From: Nitrospirales bacterium
GTDB lineage: Bacteria > Nitrospirota > Nitrospiria > Nitrospirales > UBA8639
DNA length: 64,000 nucleotides
Direction: 5' to 3'
NCBI GenBank assembly: GCA_022828225.1
Contig: JAJEJG010000023.1
Span: forward strand, 224,199 to 288,198
Shown here in pieces: positions 27,197 to 36,907 of this stretch. The position numbers were made by a program, and so were the translations under genes. Within the stretch, counting starts at the first letter, position 1. Every line of letters begins with the position of its first letter. The notes below the pieces were generated by a model. That model did no database searches, was not told the DNA's origin, and was given only the letters and a program-made list of their open reading frames with translations.

Positions 27197-28843
27197 TTAC
27201 GGTTTTTGGAAGTGGAGAATTCCCCAGGTGAGGTGACCGCCCTTGCCCCCGTCGATCCAGTGTTGGAGACCGGACTTCATCCGCTCGATGTAGTCTTCGC
27301 TGCAGACTCTCACCAAACTCCACTGATTGGCCAGGACTTCTTCCAGGACCCGGCTATAATGAGTACCCAGGTGTTCGGAAAGATCCTCTATGGCAAGCTC
27401 TTTGAACCCGAGTCCCAACAATATATCCTTGTAGCGCGGAATTGAGCCCAGCGAGTCGAGGTGAATGCGGTCGAGAATGGGTTGCAAGGCTTCCTGCGGA
27501 CACGTTTCGCTCTGCATCGGGTCGGTAAAAATGAACTGCCCTCCCGGGGCTAGGACCCGATTGACTTCTTCAAAGACCTTCTCGCGATTTCCGCTGTGCA
27601 AAATGGCATCCTGCGACCACACCACGTCCGCACTGTCGTTCGGCATGGGAATCTCTTCAAAACTGCCGTCAACCACGTTAATGACCAGAGAGTACTTTCC
27701 CTGGGCGTTGAGTTCGCGGTTTCTGGTATTTTGGGTTTCGCTCAAATTCAGACAGCCCACCGGGCATCCATAGTGCTTGACCAGATACCTGGCTGACCCG
27801 CCGTACCCCGAGCCGATGTCCAACACCCGGGTCGCCGGCCCCAGATCCTTGACCATGGAGGCCATTTTCTCGACTGTCTTGCGACTCGCGTCGAAAATGG
27901 TATCAGTGTCGTGTTCATAGAGGCCGACGTGTATGTCCTCGCCCCCCCACACGGTGGCATAAAACCGGTCGGCGTCATGGCTGTTGTAGTAGCTTCTGGC
28001 GGTCTCGACGGGCTGGGAGTACTCCACTGAAACTTTAATGGACCGTTCCTCGTTCTTGTACAGTTTTTCAGCCATGTGGATATAGAAATCAGGGTCTTCG
28101 ACGCGGTGCGTCTCTTGAAAGTCCGCAAAGGTTTTGACTTGTTGAAATCCCACCTCTCCCATGAGTTTTCTTACGTAATCCTTGCGGAGGGGGAACATAT
28201 TGAGGTGATATTCCGAGTCGTCCGGGAATCGGTACCGGAAGCGGGCCAAGCCTTCATCCACGTATTCAGGCTCGGCGCTCACGTTATCCCCACAGTAATA
28301 ATACACGTGCTTGGAAGTGAATCCGTTGTCGAGGATACCGTCGTAATTCCGTTGATCCAGGATCAGGACGCCGTCGTGGTTCAGCACCGAATAGAATTCG
28401 GCCAGGGCTTTCCGTCGATCCTGTTCCGAGAACAAATGGGTCAGGGAGTTCCCTAGGCAAATGACCGCGTCATATTGGGTGTGGACATCCCGGCTCAGCC
28501 ACCGCCAGTCGGCATGCAGGGTCTTCATGATAAAGCCCGCGCGTTTGGCGTTTTCAAAGGCCTGAGCCAGCATTTCCGGGCTGCCGTCCCCGCTGGTCAC
28601 GTCGAATCCGGCCTTCAGGAGCCGAATGGAGTGAAAGCCCGTGCCCGTTGCCACGTCCAGGACCCGACGGACCCCGCGTTCTTTGAGGATATTGATGAAA
28701 AAGTCCCCTTCACTTTTGGCACGGGCCTCCCAGTCGATGAGTTCATCCCATTTTCTGACAAAGCCATGGACGTATTCGCGTTTGTATTGGTCGGTTTTTC
28801 GTTGGGCGATGGGATTGTCACCGTACAACTGTTCTTTACCCAT
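27197..28843 (-). CDS. Fused glycine/sarcosine N-methyltransferase and sarcosine/dimethylglycine N-methyltransferase
   Basis: 548 residues with two SAM-dependent methyltransferase domains. The first (about 1-265) has VLDVATGTGFHSIRLLKAGF and resembles glycine/sarcosine N-methyltransferase. The second (about 285-548) has VLDIGSGYGGSARYLVKHYG, SQDAILHSGNREKVFEEVNRVL and resembles dimethylglycine methyltransferase. Together they would convert glycine to glycine betaine using three SAM. Fused forms are known in halophiles such as Actinopolyspora. A strong site GAGGAGGTGGACC precedes the ATG. The 5' leader holds a terminator-like hairpin. Neighbouring porin and ABC importer genes fit osmolyte handling. 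Confidence 0.92.
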   Translation of the reverse strand: MGKEQLYGDNPIAQRKTDQYKREYVHGFVRKWDELIDWEARAKSEGDFFINILKERGVRRVLDVATGTGFHSIRLLKAGFDVTSGDGSPEMLAQAFENAKRAGFIMKTLHADWRWLSRDVHTQYDAVICLGNSLTHLFSEQDRRKALAEFYSVLNHDGVLILDQRNYDGILDNGFTSKHVYYYCGDNVSAEPEYVDEGLARFRYRFPDDSEYHLNMFPLRKDYVRKLMGEVGFQQVKTFADFQETHRVEDPDFYIHMAEKLYKNEERSIKVSVEYSQPVETARSYYNSHDADRFYATVWGGEDIHVGLYEHDTDTIFDASRKTVEKMASMVKDLGPATRVLDIGSGYGGSARYLVKHYGCPVGCLNLSETQNTRNRELNAQGKYSLVINVVDGSFEEIPMPNDSADVVWSQDAILHSGNREKVFEEVNRVLAPGGQFIFTDPMQSETCPQEALQPILDRIHLDSLGSIPRYKDILLGLGFKELAIEDLSEHLGTHYSRVLEEVLANQWSLVRVCSEDYIERMKSGLQHWIDGGKGGHLTWGILHFQKP

Positions 28844-28913
28844 GGTCCACCTCCTCGATGGTCAAATCCCTTTCCCGTCCAGCCGAGGCTCGACCGTGGT
28901 TGGATGAAACAAC

Positions 28914-28969
28914 GAAAAAGGGTTGCGGAAACCCCTACTCTAACGATTTGGTCCTCGTTGAGCAACCCC
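28914..28969 (-). promoter_or_regulatory. Possible attenuator in the betaine methyltransferase leader
   Basis: On the minus strand, GGGTTTCCGCAACCC is followed by TTTTT, an intrinsic-terminator shape, about 70 bases before the start codon. An upstream GGGGTTGC could pair with the same GCAACCC and prevent it forming. It could instead be a late terminator for the porin transcript, though that gene ends over 300 bases earlier. Confidence 0.4.
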
Positions 28970-29215
28970 TAACCTGTCCCCCGCTTGAGGGGTCCTGATG
29001 TCCCGTCAGGACGATCCCGTGTGCGAGACGTGTCAGGATTCAGGGCATGGAATGGCTTTGCAACCAATTGATTATCATGAATTTTTCCGAACCGGATGGA
29101 GCCGCATGCGACGAAGCGGATTCATGCCTTCGCTTCATTCGTTGTGGTTCAGGATAAGCAGGTAAACGCCTTCGGCCTGGACGACGACGGCAGGCCACCG
29201 GCTTTCGCAGGAAGA

Positions 29216-29236
29216 CGGCGGGATAAGATCCCGCCG
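29216..29236. repeat. Short perfect palindrome CGGCGGGAT-AAG-ATCCCGCCG
   Basis: Nine-base arms with a three-base loop, about 40 bases after the porin stop codon. It may serve as the porin terminator but lacks a T-run. It resembles REP-type intergenic palindromes. Confidence 0.5.
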
Positions 29237-29276
29237 CTACAATGAGGAGAGGCCGTCAACTATTCAGGATAGTTCA

Positions 29277-30812
29277 CTAAAAATAATACCTGAAGTTGAT
29301 GTTCAGGCGGTTTTGCCAGGCGTCACGGCCGCTGGCACCATTACCCCCGCCGGTGTCGTAGATGTTGCAAAAGTTGCAGCCTCCATAATCGTTGCCGACG
29401 AAGAGGTTCCCGTTGGAAAACGCATAATCGGCCAGGATGTACCAGCCTCCGCGGGCAATCGCCGCGCCCACGATGAGCAACATGTTGTCGTTGAAGGCTT
29501 GGCCGCTTATATCTTGGTCGGCCACGTTGGTAATACCCTCTGGAACGTTCGCCAGTTTCATAATGGAACTCCACTCGACGTATGGCATGATGCTGTCGGG
29601 CCTGATGTCCTTGAGCAGGGAAGGCCATATGGTGTCGGGGTCCAACCCGGTATACCGGATATTGAATGCGGGGACCCATGCCCCGGAGGCCGTCAGCCAG
29701 GCAAAATCATAGCCCCCCATCGGAATCAGGTCTTTGCTCCCCCAGGGCACCTGATCCGGAAGGTCGTACTCGTAGTACGTGAGTTGTGAATAGAGCGTAA
29801 AGTCACCGAATGAATTCTTGGCATGCGCGGAAACGGCGACGTGGGTGCCGTCCTCATCATCACCAGGGATATTCGTTCCCTCCAGCATCCCATACTGAAA
29901 CGAAGCTCCGAACTCTCCGACGTTGTCCACCGCATAGATCCCACGCACGTTGAATTGATGCTTCTCCTGAAAACCACAATCACAAGTTTGGCCTTGCCCC
30001 AAGCGATCATAGTCAACGGCACCAGTATTGGGGTTTACTAGAACGTCCCACTTGGCCACGTCATAGTCGTATCGGATGGCGTCACGAGTGGAACCGCCTT
30101 CCCCATTGGGTTGGGCCTGAAGATAGTAGCCAAGATCAAGCGTCAGGTTATCAAAGGTATTTGTCCATCGGATACCAGTATCCCTGTCGTCGGCAAGGCC
30201 GACGTAAAAATGCTGGTCATAGAACCAACTGCTGGACACTCCATAGGGGCCCGGTCCGAACGGGACGCGCACGATCCCGGCTTTGAGCGTGCCGTTCTCC
30301 CCGAAATCATATCCCAGCCATGCCCTGGACAGCGAACTGTAGCCGGGGTTTTTGAGATACCACCACCACCGGTATTCGAAGGAACCGCTCCAGTCGTCAT
30401 AGGTGAAATCCACGTTCTGACGGAAGGTATCCAACAGAACCCCGCCAACGTTTTGGCCTCGACGGTCGCCGTGGGGTGCTGGGACAAAAGGGTCGAAATA
30501 CCTAGGACGCTGATGGTAGCTCCCATAGGCATAGCTCACCCCGATGGTCCCGCCGATCTTCAGTTCTCTCTTCTTGCCTTCCGCAGCCTCCTTGACCTCC
30601 GCAACCTCGGTCACCTCCTCCTTGGGGGGTTCCACCTCGGCCAGCTCTTTTCGGGCCTGCTCCAACTCTTTTTCAAGATTTTCAATACGCTGTCTGAGCT
30701 CCTCTGCTGTATCAGCCATCACAGAAGAAACAAAGAGCAAGCTCGCAATGATCACCAGCGTACCCAGCAACAAAGCCTTTGATTGCACAAAAATGCCAGA
30801 GAAGTCCCTCAT
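29277..30812 (-). CDS. Outer-membrane porin-like protein with N-terminal coiled coil
   Basis: 511 residues. A signal peptide ends at VSSVMA. A charged coiled coil follows (about 35-80, TAEELRQRIENLEKELEQARKEL), as in trimeric porins that need a periplasmic or peptidoglycan-facing stalk. The rest is a beta barrel rich in Tyr, Trp and Gly, ending RLNINFRYYF with the terminal Phe used for outer-membrane insertion. Two Cys pairs (QTCDCGF and CNFC) are unusual for a barrel and may form disulfides in loops. It is divergent from the Pot-type ABC importer with a 252-bp gap, and lies upstream of the betaine methyltransferase, suggesting a solute pore for osmolytes. Confidence 0.82.
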   Translation of the reverse strand: MRDFSGIFVQSKALLLGTLVIIASLLFVSSVMADTAEELRQRIENLEKELEQARKELAEVEPPKEEVTEVAEVKEAAEGKKRELKIGGTIGVSYAYGSYHQRPRYFDPFVPAPHGDRRGQNVGGVLLDTFRQNVDFTYDDWSGSFEYRWWWYLKNPGYSSLSRAWLGYDFGENGTLKAGIVRVPFGPGPYGVSSSWFYDQHFYVGLADDRDTGIRWTNTFDNLTLDLGYYLQAQPNGEGGSTRDAIRYDYDVAKWDVLVNPNTGAVDYDRLGQGQTCDCGFQEKHQFNVRGIYAVDNVGEFGASFQYGMLEGTNIPGDDEDGTHVAVSAHAKNSFGDFTLYSQLTYYEYDLPDQVPWGSKDLIPMGGYDFAWLTASGAWVPAFNIRYTGLDPDTIWPSLLKDIRPDSIMPYVEWSSIMKLANVPEGITNVADQDISGQAFNDNMLLIVGAAIARGGWYILADYAFSNGNLFVGNDYGGCNFCNIYDTGGGNGASGRDAWQNRLNINFRYYF

Positions 30813-31064
30813 GCGGGCCTCACGATTCCGACGTAACGGATGTGTTAAGCGTGTTAATGATAAAGGAGTATCCTCTGATGGAACTGAAGTGAGCCGGAAT
30901 ATACTCCAGCCGGAAATAAAAGTCTACAGACGGTATCGATTCAGGCGAGATTGACACGAATTCGGGTGTGGTGGCATTTACATGCGGGACACAATAAGGA
31001 TAAACTCGCGCTCTCATTCAACCATCCGCGAGTCCGGTTCGGCACACCTGAGGCGTAAGGCAGT

Positions 31065-32177
31065 ATGAACGGCAACGATTCCCTGGTTCGCTTCGTCAAT
31101 ATCCAAAAAAGCTACGATGGGGAGACCCTCGTTATAAAGAACCTGAATCTGAACGTTGAAACGAACGAGTTTCTGACCATTCTCGGACCGTCCGGTTCCG
31201 GTAAAACCACGTGTCTGCTGATGCTGGCCGGTTTCGAGCCGGCCACCCACGGCGAGATTTATCTGAAAAATCAGCCGATTAACCGGGTGCCGCCGCACAA
31301 ACGCGGCATCGGCATGGTGTTCCAGAACTACGCGTTGTTCCCCCACATGACCGTTGCCGAGAATCTTGCCTTTCCCCTTGACGTACGCGGCATGAGCAAA
31401 TCGGAAAAGACGCAACGGGTCAAGCGAGCGCTGGATATGGTTCAACTGGGCGGGTACGGCAACCGGCAACCGGCGCAGCTCTCCGGTGGCCAGCAACAAC
31501 GCGTGGCGGTGGCACGATCCTTGATTTTCGACCCTGACCTGGTGTTGATGGACGAACCCTTGGGGGCACTTGACAAAAATTTGCGCGAGCAGATGCAATA
31601 TGAAATCAAGTCCATTCACCAGAATCTTGGGATCACGGTGGTGTACGTGACCCACGACCAGAGTATCGCCTTGACCTTGTCCGACCGTATCGCGGTGTTC
31701 GACGACGGCATCATTCAGCAATGCGCCGCGCCGGACGTGCTGTACGAACAACCCGATAACGCCTTCGTCGCCAACTTCATCGGCGAGAACAATCAGTTGT
31801 TCGGCACCGTGGTCGAAGACATCGGCGACACCGTCAAGGTGGACGTCAACGACGGCCATATCGTCGAGGCGAAAAAGGTCAAGGTGGAAGGCATTGGTTC
31901 GCGGTCCACGTTGTCGTTGCGACCGGAGCGCGTGATCGTCGATCCTGAGCCGCACAGCCTTCCGAACGTGTTTCTGGCAAAGACCAAACAGTTGATCTAT
32001 CTGGGCGATCATATCCGCACGAGGTTTTCGATCTGCGGAACGGATGATTTTATCGTCAAGATTCCGAATTCCGCGGTCCACGCCGCCATCTCGGAGGGAG
32101 ATGAAGTGAACATCGGGTGGAAAGCGGAAGATTGTCGGGCCTTGGACGTGTGGCCGTGCCCGACTTCTCATTTATAG
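31065..32177 (+). CDS. Pot/AFP-type ABC importer, ATP-binding subunit
   Basis: 370 residues. The ATPase has [12 protein letters not shown] near residue 43, signature [15 protein letters not shown] and Walker [16 protein letters not shown] with the conserved TYVTHD-like VVYVTHDQS switch. A C-terminal TOBE-type regulatory domain follows (about 240-365). It is the closest to the spermidine/putrescine PotA group. It begins a four-gene operon (ATPase, binding protein, two permeases). RBS-like AGGCGTAAGGCAG precedes the ATG. The substrate could be polyamine, betaine or another small cation; context next to betaine synthesis favours an osmolyte but is not proof. Confidence 0.92.
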   Translation: MNGNDSLVRFVNIQKSYDGETLVIKNLNLNVETNEFLTILGPSGSGKTTCLLMLAGFEPATHGEIYLKNQPINRVPPHKRGIGMVFQNYALFPHMTVAENLAFPLDVRGMSKSEKTQRVKRALDMVQLGGYGNRQPAQLSGGQQQRVAVARSLIFDPDLVLMDEPLGALDKNLREQMQYEIKSIHQNLGITVVYVTHDQSIALTLSDRIAVFDDGIIQQCAAPDVLYEQPDNAFVANFIGENNQLFGTVVEDIGDTVKVDVNDGHIVEAKKVKVEGIGSRSTLSLRPERVIVDPEPHSLPNVFLAKTKQLIYLGDHIRTRFSICGTDDFIVKIPNSAVHAAISEGDEVNIGWKAEDCRALDVWPCPTSHL

Positions 32178-32243
32178 CCCACAGACGAAAGTCGGACGTT
32201 TGACGAACTGCTCCGGGGGTAACCGGAGAAAGAAGGAGGAACC

Positions 32244-33329
32244 ATGATGCGCAACTATGTACTCACAACCGTATTCTCCGCCGTTGTTGCCGTGGGAATG
32301 ATCGGAACCGCTCAGGCCGAGATCAACGTGGTGACGTGGGGCGGAGCCTATGCCGTGTCGCAACAGAAGGCCTACGGCGACACCTGGAAGGGAGAGAAGA
32401 TCAACTGGATCAACTACAACGGTGGTCTCGGCGAGATCCGCACACAAGTTGAATCCGGTGCCGTGACGTGGGACGTCGTGGACGTGCTGCCGGACCAAGT
32501 CCGCACGGGTTGCGATGAAGGCTTATTCGAGTCGCTTGATCGCGGTATGTTCGTTCCCGCCCCGGACGGGACGCCGATGGATGAAGACACCATGAACAAA
32601 GTCCCGAACGACTGCGTGGCGCCGAATATCTTCTGGTCGTACCTCGCGTTCTATGAGGAAGGGACGTTCAAGGGCGAGCAACCGTCGACCATTGCGGATT
32701 TTTTCGACGTTGAGAAGTTTCCGGGCAAGCGCGGCATTCACACCTGGCCCAATGCGTTGATCGAAATGGCCCTGTTGGCGGATGGCGTTCCCATTGACCG
32801 GATCTACGAGGTCATGCGCACGGACAAGGGCATTGATCGTGCGTTCGCCAAACTGGATCAGATCAAGGATCACGCCGTATTCTGGTCGGCCGGCTCGAAG
32901 CCCATCGAACTCGTCAAGAGCGGTGAAACGTCGATGGCCCTGGCCTACAACGGCCGCGTCGGGGCCGCGGTCCTGAACGAAGGCGAGAAATTGGTGCCGA
33001 TCTGGGATGGACAGGTGGTGGAAGAAGAGTGGTGGGTGGTGATGAAGGGGGCTCCGAATGCCGAAGCGGCAAAGAAGTTCCTGGTCCATGCCACGGCCCC
33101 TGAACAGCAGGCCGCTCAAGCCAAGTGGATCAACTATGGCCCGATGCGCAAGTCCGCGCTGGATCTTATCAAGGCCAATGAGCCATGGCATAACAGCGGC
33201 GTGAATATCATGCCGTACATGCCGACCCGGGAAGAGGTTCTGCCGCGTTCTATTTTCGCTGATCCGTCCTGGTGGGCCGACTACGGCGGAGAGATTTCCG
33301 AGCGTTATACCTCGTGGATGAGCCAATAA
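32244..33329 (+). CDS. Pot-type ABC importer, periplasmic substrate-binding protein
   Basis: 361 residues with a signal peptide ending GTAQA. The mature protein starts EINVVTWGGAYAVSQQKAYG, typical of PotD/PotF-like family-1 binding proteins, and has DVVDVLPDQVRTGCDEGLFE, IFWSYLAFYEEG and TSMALAYNGRVGAAVLNEG in the expected order. Many Trp and Tyr residues could form a cation-binding cage. A strong AGAAAGAAGGAGGAACC site precedes ATGATGCGC. Second gene of the operon. Confidence 0.92.
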   Translation: MMRNYVLTTVFSAVVAVGMIGTAQAEINVVTWGGAYAVSQQKAYGDTWKGEKINWINYNGGLGEIRTQVESGAVTWDVVDVLPDQVRTGCDEGLFESLDRGMFVPAPDGTPMDEDTMNKVPNDCVAPNIFWSYLAFYEEGTFKGEQPSTIADFFDVEKFPGKRGIHTWPNALIEMALLADGVPIDRIYEVMRTDKGIDRAFAKLDQIKDHAVFWSAGSKPIELVKSGETSMALAYNGRVGAAVLNEGEKLVPIWDGQVVEEEWWVVMKGAPNAEAAKKFLVHATAPEQQAAQAKWINYGPMRKSALDLIKANEPWHNSGVNIMPYMPTREEVLPRSIFADPSWWADYGGEISERYTSWMSQ

Positions 33330-33420
33330 TCCGATAACCTGGACGGTTTTGAGACGTCGGGGCTGGTTTTCGGACCGGCCCCGCGTCCTCCCTTCTCCGT
33401 TAATCGAGAATTTTTTGACG

Positions 33421-34683
33421 ATGCCCGCCTCTCCAGCCAAACCCGGCGGTCCTCTCCTGACGGCCGATGGAATGCCTCTGAAAACCAGCCTGGAGCGGTC
33501 CCTGAAGCTCAGCAAAATCCGCGCCCTCGGGCTGATCTTTCCGCCCCTGTTATTTCTGGTTATCCTGTTTGTCATTCCAATCGGCAGTTTGTTGACGCGC
33601 AGCGTCGACGACGGTTTGAGCAACAAGGTGTTGCCGAAGACCCTGGCGGCGTTTGAGCGCTGGGATAAGACCTCCGAACCGGATGAGTCCATGTTCGAGG
33701 CCGTGTATCTCGACATGCAGGCGGCGGACACGCTTGACCTCAGCAAGCTCGGTACGCGCATGAATTACGAAAAATCAGGATGGCGCAGCCTGGTCAAGAT
33801 TACGATGCGCGGGTTGAACCGCATCGACGGGCCGCCGTACAAGCCGGCGATGCTGCAACTCAACAAGCGATGGGGTGATATCGAGTTCTGGCAATCGCTC
33901 GGCGCGATGAAGGACCCCGTGACCCTGGGATATTACCTGAAGGCCGTTGATCTCAAATATGATGGAAACAAGAACATCATGAGGGTCAAGAAACACAACA
34001 GGATTTACCAGATGCTGTGGTGGCGGACGTTCCTGGTAAGCATCATCGTCACCGTCGGCTGTCTGATCCTGGCCTATCCGGTGGCTCACCTGTTGGCGAA
34101 CCTGCCGCTTCGGCTCTCCAACCTGTTGATGATCTGCGTCCTGATGCCGTTCTGGACGTCGCTGCTTGTGCGCATCGTGTCCTGGATGGTCATGCTGCAA
34201 CAGAACGGCGTCGTCAATGATTCACTGGTATCTCTGGGCATGCTCCACGACGAGAACCGGTTGTCGATGATGTACAACTTCACCGGCACGGTCATCGTCA
34301 TGACGCAGATTCTCCTGCCGTTCATGATTCTGCCGATTTACAGCGTGATGAAAACCATTCCACCGAGCTATATGAAGGCGGCTCAGAATCTCGGCGCGAC
34401 GCCGGCCCTGGCTTTTATCAAGGTGTATATGCCGCAAACGATTCCCGGCGTCGGGGCGGGTTGTATCCTGGTGTTTATCGTGGCGATCGGGTACTACATC
34501 ACGCCCGAACTCGTCGGCGGTAAAGACGGGCGATTGATCGGCAACCTCATCGCCCATCACATGCAGAACTCGTTGAACTGGGGTCTGGCTTCGGCCATGG
34601 GGGCGATCCTGTTGATCGCGATCCTCACCCTGTATTGGGTCTACGACAAACTGGTCGGCGTCGATAACATGAAAATGGGTTGA
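33421..34683 (+). CDS. Pot-type ABC importer, permease subunit with large periplasmic insert
   Basis: The start is ATGCCCGCCTCTCC rather than the upstream TTG of the track, giving 420 residues. After a first helix (GLIFPPLLFLVILFVIPIGSL) there is an insert of about 125 residues (RSVDDGLSNKV to KKHNRIYQML) before the remaining five helices, much longer than the loop in ordinary PotB proteins. The inner-membrane coupling motif is present as SYMKAAQNLGATPALAFIKV. The insert probably faces the periplasm and may contact the binding protein. Third gene of the operon, followed 3 bases after its stop codon by the second permease. Confidence 0.9.
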   Translation: MPASPAKPGGPLLTADGMPLKTSLERSLKLSKIRALGLIFPPLLFLVILFVIPIGSLLTRSVDDGLSNKVLPKTLAAFERWDKTSEPDESMFEAVYLDMQAADTLDLSKLGTRMNYEKSGWRSLVKITMRGLNRIDGPPYKPAMLQLNKRWGDIEFWQSLGAMKDPVTLGYYLKAVDLKYDGNKNIMRVKKHNRIYQMLWWRTFLVSIIVTVGCLILAYPVAHLLANLPLRLSNLLMICVLMPFWTSLLVRIVSWMVMLQQNGVVNDSLVSLGMLHDENRLSMMYNFTGTVIVMTQILLPFMILPIYSVMKTIPPSYMKAAQNLGATPALAFIKVYMPQTIPGVGAGCILVFIVAIGYYITPELVGGKDGRLIGNLIAHHMQNSLNWGLASAMGAILLIAILTLYWVYDKLVGVDNMKMG

Positions 34684-34686
34684 CAC

Positions 34687-35577
34687 ATGGCACTTCCGCC
34701 GTACGCCACTCCGGGACAGCGAATCTGGCACTTCTGCTATTTGACGATCTGTGCGTTGGTGCTGTTTTTTCTGGTTTCACCGCTGATCGTTGTGATCCCG
34801 CTGTCGTTCAACTCGGCGCCGTTTTTGCATTTTACCCCGGAAATGCTGACGCTGGACCCGAACGGGTACTCCACGCTCTGGTACAAGTCCCTGTTCGGAA
34901 TGTGCGACGCAGAGGGGGCTTCGCTATGGACTTCGTGTACGGACAAATGGAAGGTGGGTGCCTTCAACAGTGTGGTGATCGCCGTCATGTCTACGATCCT
35001 TGCCACCAGCCTCGGCACGCTCGCGGCTTTGGGTTTGAGTCGGGACCACGTACCCTTTCGTCGAGCCATTATGGGGCTGATGATCTCGCCGCTGATCGTG
35101 CCGTTAATCATCACGGCGTCGGGCATGTTCTTTTTCTTCGCCAAAATCAATCTGGTTTCGACGTTGCCCGGAATCGTCTTGGCGCACACGATTTTGGGGC
35201 TTCCGTTTGTCGTGATTACCGTGACCTCGACGTTGGTCGGGTTCGACAATACCCTGATGAAGGCTGCGGCCAATCTCGGCGGATCCCCTGCCTACAACTT
35301 TTTCAAGATTCAGATACCCTTGATTGCCCCGGGGGTCATCTCCGGAGCCTTATTTGCGTTTATCACCTCGTTCGACGAGATTGTGATTATCCTGTTTCTC
35401 GGAGGACCGGATCAGCATACCCTGCCGCGGCAGATGTGGTCCGGGATCCGTGAGGAAATCAGCCCGACGATTCTCGCCGCGGCCACGATTCTCGTACTGC
35501 TGTCGATCGTGTTATTGACTACCCTCGAATTACTGCGCCGGCGCAGCGAACGCCTGCGCGGCATCTCGCCCTCATAA
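34687..35577 (+). CDS. Pot-type ABC importer, second permease subunit
   Basis: 296 residues with six predicted helices, including LVLFFLVSPLIVVIPLSF and SIVLLTTLELL. The EAA-loop reads LMKAAANLGGSPAYNFFKIQIPLI, which couples to the ATPase. Between the first two helices a small Cys-bearing loop (MCDAEGASLWTSCTDKW) could carry a disulfide. It begins 4 bases after the first permease gene ends and is the last gene of the importer operon. Confidence 0.92.
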   Translation: MALPPYATPGQRIWHFCYLTICALVLFFLVSPLIVVIPLSFNSAPFLHFTPEMLTLDPNGYSTLWYKSLFGMCDAEGASLWTSCTDKWKVGAFNSVVIAVMSTILATSLGTLAALGLSRDHVPFRRAIMGLMISPLIVPLIITASGMFFFFAKINLVSTLPGIVLAHTILGLPFVVITVTSTLVGFDNTLMKAAANLGGSPAYNFFKIQIPLIAPGVISGALFAFITSFDEIVIILFLGGPDQHTLPRQMWSGIREEISPTILAAATILVLLSIVLLTTLELLRRRSERLRGISPS

Positions 35578-35773
35578 TTATTCCACCTCATTCCCCACTC
35601 GGGGTTGGCTCGCTGTCCTTCCCCGTCCATTTTATTGACCCTCAAAAAATCGCTGTGCTAAGTTGCCGGGATGAGGTTGCCTCGGCATTTCCCCTTATCC
35701 ACAGAGGGAAAAATCAGGCAACCCGGACTTTTTCGGGAGTGGGAGCCGGCGCTGAGCCCCGCCCCACGAAGGG

Positions 35774-36871
35774 ATGACCATGACCGATAGTGTGGCGGAG
35801 CATATTGCTGCCTTGAAGGATGAGGATTGGGGTATCCGCGAAGATGCGGCCATGGCCCTTGGCGAATCCCGTGACCCCAGAGGAGTGAGTCCGTTGATCG
35901 AAGCGTTACGAGATTCCGATCGAGCCGTGAAGACGGCCGCTACCGGTGCGTTGACGGCTATCGGAGGCCCGGCTGTCGTGGATTTGAGTTACTGCCTGCA
36001 GGACCCGGATTTGTCCGTGCAGGAGGCTGCGGCGTCCATTTTGTCCGAGATTGCCGATGAGCGGGTACTCGAACCCTTGGAGTCCGCGCTCCTGAACCAG
36101 GATTGGGTGGTGCGCATGCATGCCGCCCGCGCCGTGGGGCGACTCGGGAACCCGGGGTCGGTCGAGACCCTGGTCCTCTTGCTCCAGGATAAGGTGCCGG
36201 CGGTCCGCGATGAAGCCATTGCAGCGCTGGTCGCCATTGGTGAGTCGTCGGTCGAGCCTCTGGTAGCGGCGCTCAAGGATCAGGATTGGCGGGTCCGCCT
36301 GCGAGCCACGGAAGCGTTGTGCGTCTTGAAATCCGCGACCGCGGTCGAGCCCCTGGTGGGTCTTGTGCAGCACGATCCCGATACGGCCGTGCGCCAGGAA
36401 GCCATTCGGGCACTCGGATATATCGGGGACAAGGCCGCAGTCGATGCGCTGGTGGGGGTTATCGAGGAACCCCGTTTACAGGTTCGCGTCATCGAAGCAA
36501 TCGGGAGAATCGGCGACCGGCGGGTCCTTCCGATGTTGTTTCGACTGGTGAGGGAGTTGAAGACGAGCGATTATGAAGATCGAACCCCGGCCTGTGAGGA
36601 TAACCGGTACGAAGAGGATCTGGCCAGCGTGGAAGAAGCCATTCGGGCGATTGCGCGCATCCATGACGAGGAAGCCATTCCTCTGTTGATCACGGCTCTG
36701 CAAAGTACCCTGATACGGAACGAAGCGAGTGACGCCCTGGTTCAGTTCGGACAGAAGGCCGTGGCCCCTTTGGTCAGCCAACTGCAACGTGAACAGGACG
36801 AGAACATTCGCTACCATATCAAGGAAACCCTGACCCAATTGGGATGGAACCCCAAACGGGTGCGGCTCTAG
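35774..36871 (+). CDS. HEAT-repeat protein
   Basis: 365 residues composed of about 11 EZ-HEAT units, for example DEDWGIREDAAMALGESRDPRG and NQDWVVRMHAARAVGRLGNPGS. Nothing besides repeats is evident except an inserted acidic segment near 265-285 (TSDYEDRTPACEDNRYEED). No signal peptide, so probably cytoplasmic. First of four consecutive HEAT genes on the plus strand, 197 bases after the importer operon. ATGACCATGACC offers two starts; the first has GAAGGGATGACC nearby. It likely acts as a docking scaffold, partner unknown. Confidence 0.88.
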   Translation: MTMTDSVAEHIAALKDEDWGIREDAAMALGESRDPRGVSPLIEALRDSDRAVKTAATGALTAIGGPAVVDLSYCLQDPDLSVQEAAASILSEIADERVLEPLESALLNQDWVVRMHAARAVGRLGNPGSVETLVLLLQDKVPAVRDEAIAALVAIGESSVEPLVAALKDQDWRVRLRATEALCVLKSATAVEPLVGLVQHDPDTAVRQEAIRALGYIGDKAAVDALVGVIEEPRLQVRVIEAIGRIGDRRVLPMLFRLVRELKTSDYEDRTPACEDNRYEEDLASVEEAIRAIARIHDEEAIPLLITALQSTLIRNEASDALVQFGQKAVAPLVSQLQREQDENIRYHIKETLTQLGWNPKRVRL

Positions 36872-36907
36872 CACCGACTGCGAATAAAGGGATAACACCA
36901 CACCGCC

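Larger units (their letters stand above)
28844..29276. other. 433-bp gap between porin and betaine methyltransferase genes
   Basis: I see no gene. It contains the leader hairpins of the methyltransferase gene, a TCCTGA/TCAGGA inverted repeat near 29010, and a perfect 9-bp-stem palindrome at 29216. The rest shows nothing recognisable. Confidence 0.6.

Noticed and set aside
31014-32171. 385-residue minus-strand ORF
   Set aside because: Antisense to the Pot-type ATPase.
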